From: Ottelia alismoides
Lineage: Eukaryota; Streptophyta; Magnoliopsida; Alismatales; Hydrocharitaceae
Reading direction: 5' to 3'
Assembly: GCA_037367405.1 (NCBI GenBank)
Contig: JAZKJV010009325.1
Coordinates: 282,866-346,865, forward strand
DNA length: 64,000 nt
Shown here: positions 45,167-57,799 of the stretch, in pieces
How the letters are laid out: each line of letters starts with the position of its first letter
How positions within the stretch are numbered: the first letter of the stretch is position 1
The notes under the pieces: generated by a model
Told to the model about the DNA's origin: nothing
Seen by the model: the letters and a program-made list of their open reading frames with translations, nothing else
Databases searched by the model: none
Program-made: the position numbers and the translations under genes

Positions 45167-45611
45167 TCATCGACACGCTGCCGCACCCTTCTTCGCAAGG
45201 CAAGCTCCCCTTCCCGGCTCGGAAAACCTCCTTCCTCCCTCACCTACAGCACCCTCGTTTCCCACCCCACTCACGTCAAGCTCTTTCCCCATCCTTGACC
45301 CACTCCCAGCAAGATCCTTCATACTCACAGCAACTTCCTTCTCCAATCTTGACCCACTCCCAGCAAGTTCCTTCCCACTCACAAAAATTTCTCTCTCCAT
45401 CCTTGAATCAACCCACCGTTCTGTAACATCTTTTGACAAACCCACCAAAGCCTGATGACATGCTTCTGGATATTTCGATGTACGAGGAACATCTAAAGAT
45501 GAGAATCTGATCGTGCGCCACAAGGCGCCTTCAGAACCGAACGGTAAGCCCTCAAGTGCAATGGATATGGGAAGTACCTTCTTCGTGCATTGCTGGGTGA
45601 TAGATTTCTTT
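45167..45611 (-). pseudogene. LINE ORF1, C-terminal part
   Basis: Upstream of ORF2 and in another frame, an open stretch reads through KKVLPISIALEGLPFGSEG and continues WRTIRFSSLDVPRT, resembling the nucleic-acid-binding first protein of plant L1 elements only in position and general character. Its C-terminal half is an 18-residue unit repeated about three times (SRMEREIFVSGKELAGSG, SRLEKEVAVSMKDLAGSG, then a shortened one). It begins at a stop near the truncated 5' edge and has no start of its own. Confidence 0.6.
45260..45425. repeat. 54-bp tandem repeat in the LINE ORF1 remnant
   Basis: 'ccttgacccactcccagcaa' and its variants recur with a period of 54 bases (aligned at 45,295, 45,349 and 45,403). 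Each unit encodes 18 residues on the minus strand. Because the period is a multiple of three, the array keeps the frame. Confidence 0.75.
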
Positions 45612-45665
45612 ACCTAGGGATTTGCAAAGGAGTACCTAGGGATTTTTTTAGATTTGAGATTTTTT

Positions 45666-46981
45666 AGTCAAAGGAGTACCTAGGGATTTGCATTTAATCA
45701 TATATACTTCCATAATTACATGTTGAATCATCTATAATCACGAATTACACATGAAAGTATAAATAGTTGCTCCGTCTTGCACCATATGATCTTTTGTCCG
45801 TGAGTCAAACTGGTAAGTTGTGAGAACTGAAATTTAGCAAGCATATTTTATGGATAAGCCTTTGAAATTTCACAATATGTTTTTAGCCCCCTCCCTCTTC
45901 TCCCATCCTCCAAGTATGCATCATTGACTATCACCTCTTCCATCCCCAACCCACTCCCTTTCACCACCATCTCTCCTTCGTCTTAGCGATCCCATCAATC
46001 TCTGATGGCCCTCAAGAGTCAGGGACTCGAGCAGGTAACCGCATCCTTTCTCTACCCGAGTACGTAATTAAGGGAAGTATAGAGGGTTCATCGAGTAATT
46101 ATCAATACATACATCTGTATCGGTATCTATTTTAATATGAATTTAATATTATTAGATATTCACATCTTTGTATTTGTTTAAATATAAAAACAGAGGTTTA
46201 AATATATTCATAATTATAGACAATACATGTATGTATTCTTTTATCTCATATTGGGTATGATTTTTATGATGTAAATACTGATAGTGCATTTATTTTGTTT
46301 ACAAGACCTTCCGATACATATAAGCTGACTGCAAAAAATTTCTTTTAAAGGTCTATGTACTTCCAAAATATACTCTAATTAAATTTGAATACCTATATCC
46401 ACTTCCCTATTCATATTTATACTAAGTTGAAAAAAACTCCCGAATTTTTTTTGAAATTTTAACTCCACAAATCCTATAAACTTCATCAATTATCTTCTCG
46501 AATTTTGAATCGACATAATTTCTCATTGATCTCGTAAACTTGCTAACTTTTATGGCTTGAATCGTGTACTTAATCTATTTGAAATTTATTAGGATTTGGA
46601 GGTAATTTACGGGATTGATGTGACAATTACCTTATACAAAAAGATCGTAGAAGTAATTTAATATATTTCTAAGGTTCATGGATAAAAATCCCTAATTTTT
46701 TTGGTGCATGAAATAAGCATTCATAACATACACCCCATAAAAACCTTCTCCTTCTCCTTCTCCTTCTGTTGCCACCAAATCTGCCTCCACGCGCTGAAAC
46801 ACCTCCCGAGGATCTCGAATCCCGAACCAATCAGCCATTGCCACCCAAACCCACCTCAGATCTCTTCTCCCACCTCAGCTGGGACCCCCAAAGATACGTT
46901 CTTGCCCTCTGCATCACTGCCAAGATCACCCTCCCACCATTTTTCCCATTCAAAAATCCCACCTTTTTCAGCTTTCCCGAC
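45666..46981 (+). promoter_or_regulatory. Upstream region of the POLAR-like gene
   Basis: 45,690-46,680 is AT-rich with no gene. From 46,740 it contains (CTT)n-rich sequence ('ccttctccttctccttctcc') typical of plant 5' leaders, and the reading frame of exon 1 is open from an ATG at 46,769. I could not place a TATA box with confidence. Confidence 0.4.
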
Positions 46982-47885
46982 ATGGGTATCTCTCTACTGA
47001 GGGGGAGGAGGCGAAAGGCGGCGCCTGGTGGTGGTGGTGGTGGTGCTGGTGGGGGTGAAGGGAAGAAGGTGGGCATGAGGATAATGGACGTGCTGAAGGA
47101 GCCAGAGGAAGGCGACCCCTGTTCCTGTGATGATGGGGGTGTGGGGAGGGGAGTGGGGAAGGGGTCTTTCCCTATCTGGGTTTGTACGAGATGGGTTGTG
47201 AGTATGCAGAAAAAGGTGGGTTTTGTGGGGAGGGATGGGGGGAAGGTGGGAGGGTGTTGGGTGTTCATGGGGGGTAAGGGGTGCAGGATGATCGAAGGTG
47301 TCAAGGAGGTGGTGGTGGATGATGTTGATGGTTGTAATTCTTCTTGCTGTGCTGATCCTTTGGAGGAGAGGATGACCGATGATGCGGTTGTCGACGAGGA
47401 GGAGCTGGTGGTTGCGGAGGAGGAGGGTGGTCACGGTGGTTGTGTTCTTGAAGGTGGAGGGGAGCGTGTATTGGATGGGGGAGAGGTGGTGAGGTATCAG
47501 GAACAGCAAAGCAGTTCAGGTATTGGATTTCAAGAATTCTCAGTTTGTTTGAATGTTAGTTTGAAAGTTGTTATTTTTAAGAAAAATTGCGGATATGGAT
47601 TTGAATCTCTGCCGTTAAAATGATCTGATCCTACCCGTTTCTATATTTTCCTGAATCATTGGTTGTGATAAGAGAGTGCAATTTTTGAGGAAAAGAGAAG
47701 TAAGCAGAGCTGCTAAGTAAGAAATTATCCATGGATGAGTATTATCTTCCTTCTCAGATTGCCTGACATGATTTTAAATCCTGGATTTGGAAGTCTGGAT
47801 AGAAAAATAATCACAATTGCTTCCTTGATCTTGAGAAAGAAACCCACTTGTGGTGCAACCAGAGTTTGACAGGTGTCTGAGAAAA

Positions 47886-47965
<80 letters not shown>

Positions 47966-49026
47966 TCTCTGACCCATGGCTCCATTTTCTTGGATTGCAT
48001 GGCAATATGACATATAACTTTTTAGTTTTGACTTCACTATGCTTTGCATTAGAGATTGCCGATCAATGTTTTAAGCATGTTGGTTTAGGTGAAGACCAGT
48101 CTTTTGTTAAAATCTAAGATTAAAAAATGTCCAAATGTTATAGTAGATTTCGCAAGGTGCACCTTTTGAAGCTTATGGTATGTTGATATACTCTTCTTTC
48201 ACGGGTTGCCATACATTTACTCAGAGATAAATTTTTTTTTACCAGGGAAGAAACCTGACGAGATCTCTTTCAACATTGGTCTGGGTATCGGTTTGATCTT
48301 CGTACTAGCAAGGAGCACGGGCGATCTTGACAAGATGGCTGAGATGCGAAAGGAGGTTGAAGCCATGCTCAAGGAGGTCAAAGATGCAATTGAGTCGAAG
48401 AATCGTCTCACTTTCACCGGCTCAGATTCCTGTGGGGATGAAGACTTAAACGACAAGTCTTTGTTACGAAATCGTGCCCCTGCCTTCCATTTAACTGAAC
48501 CACATGAACATGATGAAGGCTCGAGAGGCTTCACAGAATGTATGCATGATCTGGACAAACCAGAAGAGGAGTTCGAGTCTGAATTCGAGTTGATACAAAT
48601 CGACTGCGACGAATACCCAAATCGCAAAGCTGAGGTACAAACAACTGAACTTTTGGTCTGAAGTTCTTGAGAAAGATTGGTTTTCTTAATGGATTTTCCA
48701 AGTTAACTTTGTCTGTGCAACAGCTGACAGATGAAAACGAAGTTATTTCAGACAGTCTAAATGGAAGTTCAGAAGCAGATCTCTACAAAATGAAGGAAAA
48801 TGAAGAGCAAGACATGGATGATAGTTGCGAGTACGGGATTTGCCCGCGTGTGCTGGAGAGGAGACTTTACGAGCTGCTTCAAGCTAAGAACAAGGAGCGT
48901 ATAGCTGAGCTTGAATCCGCATTGCAACGTGCTGAGCAGAAGCTGCACGAGAAGGAGATGGAGATTCAATGGTGGAGGGACACCGCTCAAATCGATTCGC
49001 ATCAGAAGAATGAAGTTTTCTGGTGA
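46982..49026 (+). CDS. POLAR-like protein (stomatal-lineage polarity family), 3 exons
   Basis: Exons 46,982-47,519, 48,246-48,634 and 48,724-49,026 join in frame to 409 codons. The family signature is at the C-terminus: VLERRLYELLQAK (about 352-364), a predicted coiled coil, and a KEMEIQWWRDTA ending. Exon 2 begins with the family's second block, GKKPDEISFNIGLGIGLIFV (a hydrophobic glycine-rich segment), then a charged helix DKMAEMRKEVEAMLKEVK. Exon 1 is Gly- and acid-rich low-complexity sequence after a basic start (MGISLLRGRRRK), with IMDVLKEPEE near residue 34. In Arabidopsis, POLAR is a scaffold in asymmetric division of stomatal precursors that acts with BASL and BIN2-type kinases. Whether this member has that role or belongs to the broader POLAR-like group is not decided by sequence. 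A longer start at 46,769 (480 residues) is possible, but its extra residues look like leader. No damage is seen. Confidence 0.82.
47888..47961. repeat. (AT)37 microsatellite in intron 1 of the POLAR-like gene
   Basis: An uninterrupted run of about 37 AT units, inside the 726-base intron between exons 1 and 2. Uninterrupted tracts of this length are normally highly length-variable and can extrude as cruciforms. It produces spurious Tyr-Ile reading frames. Confidence 0.95.
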
Positions 49027-49373
49027 TCAGAAGGCCTTTTGTTCCTGTACCAAAGCAATACCTTGTGCTGCTATTTCTCGTATCGACCATGTCACCGCGT
49101 CGAAAAATTTTCTTTTTAGTATGTAGATTCCAGGAAAAAATGTTCAGGAACTAATAGAGTTCGATATCGCATCTTTCAGCAAGATGTTCAAGGAATGTAG
49201 AGACTGTAAAGATTTTAGTTTCCAACAGGCTTAGTCTTTTGAGCATCACTGATAATTTTTTATGTGGTGCATACGAAATATGAAGTAGTTCTTGGTATTG
49301 TTGTTTTCTTCCTCTCCCTCTCTAGAAGCACTTGCGATTGTGATGTTGAAAGTTTTGCTTCATGTTCGACTAA

Positions 49374-49585
49374 GGGCTCGTTTGGTTGAAGGGGTGAGGT
49401 TGGTTTGGATAGCCTCCTATGAATAGTAGCTGTTTGGATGGTTATTAGGGTTGGTAGAGGATTAGAATAAGGAATGTGATGTGATGTTGTATTGATTTGT
49501 GATGGAAATCCAACTTAGGCATGATCCAAGAAAAAGGAGAGTAAATCGGGTTACCTCAGGGGTAACCCAGTATCCAAACGAGCCC
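49374..49585. mobile_element. Tourist-like element family B (212 bp)
   Basis: It starts 'gggctcgtttggttgaaggg' and ends 'cagtatccaaacgagccc', with TAA on both sides (49,371-49,373 and 49,586-49,588). It is the reverse-orientation relative of 2,006-2,193. The TAA on its right side also serves as the left TAA of the next element. Confidence 0.85.
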
Positions 49586-49588
49586 TAA

Positions 49589-49976
49589 GGGTGCGTTTGG
49601 TTGGCGGGTTAAGGCGGGTTAAACTGATAGAGGGTAACCTGTTTTTGTGTTTTGGTATTTGGATAGAGAGTTAAATTGGGGGTGGGTTAGAAGTGAGTTT
49701 GGGGTGATATGATTGTATTGGAGTTTGAAAAGTGAGTACTTATTGTGATGTGATTATATTGAAGTTTGGAAAAGTGAGTAAAAGTGGAGTAGTTTATAAT
49801 TTTTATATGATATGATGGTATAATATATTATTTTTTGATAGGATTGATGATGTAAAATTGATTTATTTAATTTTTTAAAAAATGAATAAAGTGGGGCCCA
49901 TGGGGAGAGAAGGGAATGTGGGTTAAGGGGGGTAAACCCCCCTAACCCGCGGGTAACCTGCTACCCGAACGGGGCC
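49589..49976. mobile_element. Tourist-like element family C, intact copy (388 bp)
   Basis: It starts 'gggtgcgtttggttggcggg' and ends 'acccgaacggggcc', with TAA on both sides (49,586-49,588 and 49,977-49,979). The interior 'tgatatgattgtattggagt' and 'gatatgatggtataatatat' identifies the family. Other copies are the split one at 5,845-7,325 and the partial one at 50,823-50,966. No transposase is present. Confidence 0.88.
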
Positions 49977-49979
49977 TAA

Positions 49980-50820
49980 AGGTTTTTTTTTCTTTTGAAG
50001 TACCTACTAATTGTTATTACATAAAGATAATCAAGGGTAGATTATATTTTTCAAGTAGTTGACCCATTACAATAAGGTTCAATTCTCATGTACTCTCTCG
50101 AGCACGAACGAGCTAGCGAGTAGGAGAGAGATGTGTTTGGATATAAAATGGATTGGAATGCATATAAACACGAGAAAAGTATCTTCTTAAGAAATGCAAT
50201 TGGCAGGAGTGATCTTGTTCCAAAATCTGTTTTTCTTAAAATGACCTGAAAAATTAATGATTAATGTAAGGGATACTAATGTTTTTTTTGGAGGGTGGGG
50301 GTGGGAGGGGGGGGGGACTCAACTCCTTGGGTTTGGTGTCCAATTGTTAATTTTGAATTGCTCTTTTCTTCAAATGTTCTCTTTGTATATAAAAAAAAAT
50401 TACTTGAATGTTCTCAAAAAATTTACGTGACTGGTTAAAGTTTACATTTTAACCTCTATATATGGCCTCAAATTTCGATGCAATTTCATTTGGCATCCTA
50501 CGAACATTGATACACAACCTTTCTTTTAGTTTTCAGGATTTTCTTCGATGTGCTGGCAAAATATTGCATGAAAATCATGTCGTTTCGACAAAACATGTCT
50601 TTTCCTATGTGTTGTTTTGCTATTGTTGCATGTGTCACCCCATTCATGTCGGATAGAATGTAGATCATGTCTTCTCCTATGGATCTAGAATTCGATTTTT
50701 CGCATTCAACAGCTTCTAGGGTGAAGTGGTTGGAGGTATTCTAGTGCTCGTAAGTCCAAACCTCATTGTAGTTTTTGTGGAAAGAAACATGAGGAGGTGG
50801 AATCACAAAGTAGAAGCAAT
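49980..50820. other. Intergenic, no gene supported
   Basis: At 50,281-50,320 there is a G-rich run ('gggtgggggtgggagggggg') that could form a G-quadruplex. Around 50,750-50,815 one frame reads RKSKPHCSFCGKKHEEVE, which resembles half of a retroviral-type CCHC zinc knuckle, but it lacks the last Cys, so I do not assign it. Confidence 0.35.
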
Positions 50821-50822
50821 AT

Positions 50823-50966
50823 GGGTGCGTTTGGTATGCGGGTTAAGACATGTTAAACTAGTAGAGGATAACCCATTTTTGAGTTTTGGTGTTTGGATAG
50901 AGGGCTAAACTGAGGGTGGGTTAGAAGTGGGTTTGTTGTGATATGATTGTATTGGAAATCCAAAAA
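50823..50966. mobile_element. Tourist-like element family C, left part only
   Basis: The sequence follows the intact copy at 49,589 for about 140 bases ('gggtgcgtttggtatgcggg', 'gtttggatagagggctaaac', 'gatatgattgtattgga') and then stops abruptly. The right half is missing, so it is a deletion derivative. Confidence 0.8.
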
Positions 50967-52698
50967 CAAAATATACCTTAGAGATGAAGGAATATGTTGA
51001 TGTTGAAGAATACATAATTAAATTAGACCAAGATCCCTGCTATGATGGAGGGTTGACAAATTCCAATGATGATTTTTCTTCCAACATCCAAATCAAAATC
51101 ATACAATAGGCATACGATAGGAGGTGATGATGGTGTGTAAGATATTTTCATATTTTATTTTTGCAAGGTGTCTACCACATTCCTTACAAATGCCATCTTC
51201 TTTTGTACCATCATTTTCATCACATGGTTCTCAAGTTACATCTTCATCATGCCAACATCTTCATAGTATCACCTTTTCCAATAATAGTCTTTCTTCGATT
51301 GGCTTCCTTACACATGTAGTTGACCATTTATGTAGTGACTAAAATGAAATAAAATGTCATATAAACATATATGATGTGAGAGAATAATGTAGAATACAAG
51401 CAATTAATTAAGAGACAATGTGGAAGGCATCAAGAAGGGCACATGGATCTACTAAGGAACTCATGGTTTCGATGAGTCTTCCTTCTTGTAATTAAAATGA
51501 GATAAGTGTTGGTATATAACAAACTTTGAGTTTGATGAACTACACATTTGTGTGTATTTAGATCTCGGGTGATAGGGGGATGTTAGTGCATGACTTGGGG
51601 GGTGGTCGAGTGGTCATGATGATAGGCAGGCAAGGAACTGCGGAGAGAGAGGATGCGATGGGGGATGCGGATTGTGGGGCCTAATGATACAAGGAGAATG
51701 TAGGGAGGAAGATCGCATTTGGTGGGAGATAAGTGGATTTATCAATGTGAATCGATGACAATGCTGTAGAGGAAGCATTTTCTCACCGTGTGATAGGAAG
51801 GGATAAAAGGAGGTGGCGAGGGAGATTCAAGTTATGGTGTTAGGTGTCTAGAGGAGTTAAAGAAGGAAGATGACATTCGATATACCTTAAATGGTAAATC
51901 ATAATCTTCTAGTAGCATACACATTATAGAACATTACTGATTCGGAGAAAGGTGACAGTCTACCTTGAGGATAAGCCCATTCCCTTGAAAAAGAGTGTGG
52001 TGCTATTCTTTTTTTTTTCGGAAAGGGTTGGAGGTTGAGCATAGTCTTTTGCTTCAAGTAGGACCTGAGTAAAAGGTAAGAGCAAGAATGCGAAAAACAT
52101 TCATGTTTATGGCAGATAGCTTGTATATCTAGTTACACGAGGATGGTAAGGAGAAAGAACGTGCATATAAGTATAATTGGACTTATACTCACGAATTATT
52201 GCCCAAACCCTGGATTCTCTTCTCGACACTGCTAAGTCAGGTCAGATAGGTAATCCAATAGAATAAACTGTTGTTTCGACGTAAGTCAGTGAATTTACAT
52301 ATGCCCAGATGTATATATGAATTTACATGGACTTCTTTGTAACTAGCATATGGACATGCGTGTAAATGTTCCTTAGATGAACTGATCATGACCTTAGGGT
52401 AGATTGCTCGAAATGGTGACTCATAATATTTCAATTTGTTTTTTAAAAAAGGATCTACTTTTGGACCTTTTAGGCATTCATGAAGGCTTGTATTATTAAA
52501 TATCAATGAAACGAAAATTGCAAGTCAACATCACATGGGGGCTTTCCTTTGTAATCTAGTGATTCTCTGTGCCTAACCAATTTGCAATTATCTCATCATG
52601 ATGTTGATCCTCTTTAACGATGTCGCTTTCTGTCCGTCCTTTTTCTCTTGGATTTTTGTTATCATGTCCCTACATTTCAAACCCACTGTGTATATACA
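50967..52698. other. Intergenic, no gene seen
   Basis: There are several short frames but none with recognisable motifs. The composition is uniform and AT-rich, with a run of T at 52,010. Some of it is probably old transposon DNA, without visible ends. Confidence 0.35.
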
Positions 52699-53122
52699 GA
52701 GATAAGGTTCAATGGAACTGTCTTGTCCTATTTTCCGACATTTTTTTTCAAAGATAAAGTTATCTGTATCCATAACTATATTTCTCTAATACGTTCTTAT
52801 ATGTTTAATCTAGAATAGTTCGATTACAACAATTCTAAGACCGCTAAAATTACATGTTCAGATGGAAGGTATATGAGTCTCTGTTTCTTACGAAATTGAA
52901 ATGACATATTAGAGGGATACAATGATGAAAATACACGACTTTATTTTTGAAAAAAAATGGCGGAAAATGAGAGGGGCTGTCCTATTGTTTCCCATAGAGA
53001 TAGGATTCAATGGGGTTGCCCCGCCCTATTTTGAGGCGTTTTTTTTTCAAAAATAAAACTACGTATTTTCATCACTATATTCTTATAATATGTCATTCGA
53101 ATTTCATTAGAAACAAAGAATC
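52699..53122. mobile_element. Fold-back element family A: full copy plus an extra half
   Basis: The full copy (52,699-52,994) has the left arm 'agagataaggttcaatggaa', then 'gtcctattttccgac', and the reverse arm 'ggaaaatgagaggggctgtc'. The core is 'ggaaggtatatgagtctctg'. A further left arm follows at once (52,995-53,122), reading 'agagataggattcaatgggg', then 'aatatgtcattcgaatttca' and 'gaaacaaagaatctactc'. The order is left-right-left, so the hairpin can pair in two alternative ways. Confidence 0.7.
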
Positions 53123-55464
<2,342 letters not shown>

Positions 55465-57120
55465 CTATGAAACCTCACATAAGAATGAAACTATAGTGAA
55501 CATTGATTCAGAAAATATAACATCGGCACTTACATGGTATTTCTTCTGAGTTGGATCAAAACACCGATACTCTTTTTTGGGTATAAGAGCATCTGACAAA
55601 CATACGCTTGAAGGCTCTAGGAGATAACTTGTCACTATCTCGTGTAAGGTGGTAAACAAAGGCAATGCACCAAAAACATGAGGTTAGAGGGAGAACAAGC
55701 CCTTGTTGAGAAACACAAAGGAATGAGGAACTTTCTTGTTTAAGACGGTGGAAGGTTGCAATTGACAAGGTAGCATGTGGTGACAATAGGATCACTCCAA
55801 AAGAATGCGGGACATAGCTTTGAGTGAGAAGAGTCTTTGTAACATCAAGGATATGGCAACGTTTTCCCTAAGCAACTTCATTTAGTTGAGAGATACATAC
55901 ATAAAGAGTTTGGGGAAGAATCACAATGTATGTAACAAACTGATTCAACTCTATTGTGCAGAATTCTACAGCATTATTAGTATACACATATTTCACATTA
56001 ACAGAGAACACATTCTTTATTTCAACAAAAAAGATTTTACTATAAACTTTTTCTTCATTAAAAAGATTTAGGACAATCTTGAAAATCATCTACAACCACT
56101 AGATAAAATTGGTGCCCTTGATGCTAAGGGGCACGAATAGAACCCCTAACATCAAAATGAATAAGTTCAAAACTAAAGGAACTACTCTGACTCAATTGAC
56201 GAGAAAAACTAGTTCTATGGTGTTCACGAAGTTGATATGCCTCACGCTGAAAGGACGACTTGGGATAGATATGAAAAAGAATACGGCACAACTTTTGCAT
56301 AGGAAGTTGCCCAAACCAAACATACCAATGATAGGATGAGGCATGCCTAGAAGAAATATAAGATGCACCCGCAAATGAAGATTGCACCAGCTTGTAGAGC
56401 CCCCCCACCCCTCCTCCATGATCACGGTCACATCCAATCACTCAGCCCGTGAGAATATCCTAAAAATAAGAGAAGTTGGGCCAAAAATAATGTGATAATT
56501 TAGATATTTAGTAATATGAATGATAAATAAGAGGTTCATAGAGAAATCCAAGACATAAAAAAACATCCTACAAACACATCGAAGGAATCATCTTCATCTC
56601 CCCCCCCAACCAATAACAAGACAATGCCTCCCATCCACAACAACTGATATGTTGGATGTGGGAGGATTGATATTATTGAACTTAGCTCTATCACCACATT
56701 GATTGTGTGAAGCTCCTGATACCATGATCCAATATGCAACATTAGCATTACATGACATATTGTTGAACTAAATAATGCACTTGATGCGTGATGGCAGTTG
56801 CTACAGTGTCAATCAGCTCCTGTGTGGTGCGTGGAGGGCCCCGTGAACTCTCTCAATATGGCAATGAGGTCTTCATACATCTTCTCATCTCTCTAATTCC
56901 TCTGATATGTCATAGGCACCCACCTATGTAACTTCTCTTCCTCCCAAACCCAATAACCCCCAACCACCTCAAGTCCTCCAAAACGTGAGTTGTGTTCTCC
57001 TTCCTTATGATGAGTACCACAACGCATCCATTCCATGCACATACACTCACCTCTTGTTGCCCAAATAGGAGGAGCTGCGACATGGCTCCACACCATGTTC
57101 GACCCTCAATCGACATGAAC
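55465..57120 (-). pseudogene. Ty1/copia retrotransposon polyprotein remnant
   Basis: Read right to left: weak gag-like sequence (57,120-56,890); a degenerate aspartic protease (WIMVSGASHNQC where copia has the DSGA motif, then VVVDGRHCLVIG; 56,745-56,620); the segment leading to GAG-pre-integrase (FSMNLLFIIHITK); the pre-integrase tail (QLREHHRTSFSRQL; near 56,205); integrase core (YTNNAVEF..IELNQFVTY, QLNEVA; near 55,960); and the post-integrase block (RDSDKLSPRAFKRMFVRCSYTQK, then YRCFDPTQKKYHVSADVIF; 55,690-55,520). Stops and frameshifts are frequent, and the protease Asp is replaced. No reverse transcriptase or LTR was found, so it is a dead internal fragment. Confidence 0.8.
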
Positions 57121-57720
57121 CCCATGCTTGTTTGAACCTAAACACTATAGGATCGAGAAACCAATCCTTCTGTTGTCGCCCCAAAAAATCACCGATGGTT
57201 CAACCAAGCCCCTAGGTGAACCACCTCAACCCCGATCGAGCTTTGAGATATTTTCTCCTTCAGAGGAAAAAGACGTTAAAGACATTTATCATGTGGCGAC
57301 CCACGAACGACCAGATGCTTTGAGCCCTTCTAATCCCACATGTTCATTCGAATGAGTAAGAAAAATTCATAAGCTCCCTCCAAGGTTTTCAATAATACCA
57401 AGCAACCTCCGCCTGTCGAACCACTACAACACATTACGTTGCATTTTAGGCTTATTGTTGAAGACCACCCCCTTGCACTTCAATTTTTGTTTGCATGTCA
57501 GTTCTTTATTAATTTTATTTAAGCCTTCTATTTGAATAATCTATCATGCTCACTTCATAATCGCAAAAAAATGTTGTAGATATTTTTTCTCATTCTATTG
57601 CAGTGCATATCTTATTTTCCTGAGATATATGTGATTTACTTGCACTAAATTGGTGAAAAATTAGACTTTTCCCATTTTGAACTATCTAAGTCATAGCAAA
57701 ACATATATTTGTCTAAAAAT
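57121..57720. other. Intergenic, no gene supported
   Basis: A 75-residue plus-strand frame at 57,128-57,355 has ordinary composition but no motif I recognise. It overlaps the right edge of the copia remnant and may be antisense to it. Confidence 0.35.
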
Positions 57721-57721
57721 T

Positions 57722-57724
<3 letters not shown>

Positions 57725-57779
<55 letters not shown>

Positions 57780-57799
57780 TACATACACACACACACACT
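57725..57799. repeat. (TA)n-(CA)n compound microsatellite
   Basis: About 23 TA units, then CA units with two CATA interruptions, ending 'cacacacactg'. It is flanked by unremarkable AT-rich DNA. Confidence 0.92.

Larger units (their letters stand above)
41119..45651 (-). mobile_element. L1-type LINE retrotransposon, 5'-truncated
   Basis: The element reads right to left: a partial first frame (45,611-45,167), the second frame (44,762-41,220), a 3' tail of about 100 bases and a short A-run (T-run at 41,112-41,120 on the plus strand). The sequence ATTTGAGATTTTTT occurs at both outer edges (41,105-41,118 and 45,652-45,665), a plausible 14-base target duplication, though it is AT-rich. The right edge also has 'aaaggagtacctagggattt' twice, 46 bases apart, so the 5' junction may be complex. 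The loss of most of the first frame fits incomplete reverse transcription. Confidence 0.85.

Noticed and set aside
44807..45455. Plus-strand Pro/Ser-rich frames across the LINE ORF1 remnant
   Set aside because: They run antisense to the LINE, and their repeats are the 54-base array read on the wrong strand.
46831..47509. Long antisense frames opposite exon 1 of the POLAR-like gene
   Set aside because: They are shadows of the G-rich exon, with Pro/Thr/His-rich composition and no motif.
47725..48049. Long reading frames with Tyr-Ile repeats on the minus strand
   Set aside because: They are produced by the (AT)37 microsatellite and have no coding meaning. The same applies to 57,645-57,969.
50750..50815. 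Half of a CCHC zinc knuckle (CSFCGKKH) suggesting a gag gene
   Set aside because: The final Cys is absent, and no protease, integrase or other gag sequence lies nearby in the same orientation.
56710..56730. TGGTATCAGGAGC-like sequence on the minus strand, resembling a retrotransposon primer-binding site
   Set aside because: It lies inside the coding remnant and reads as part of the degenerate protease motif (WIMVSGASHNQ), so the match is a coincidence. The nearby 14-base match to 54,612-54,625 is therefore not evidence for an LTR pair.
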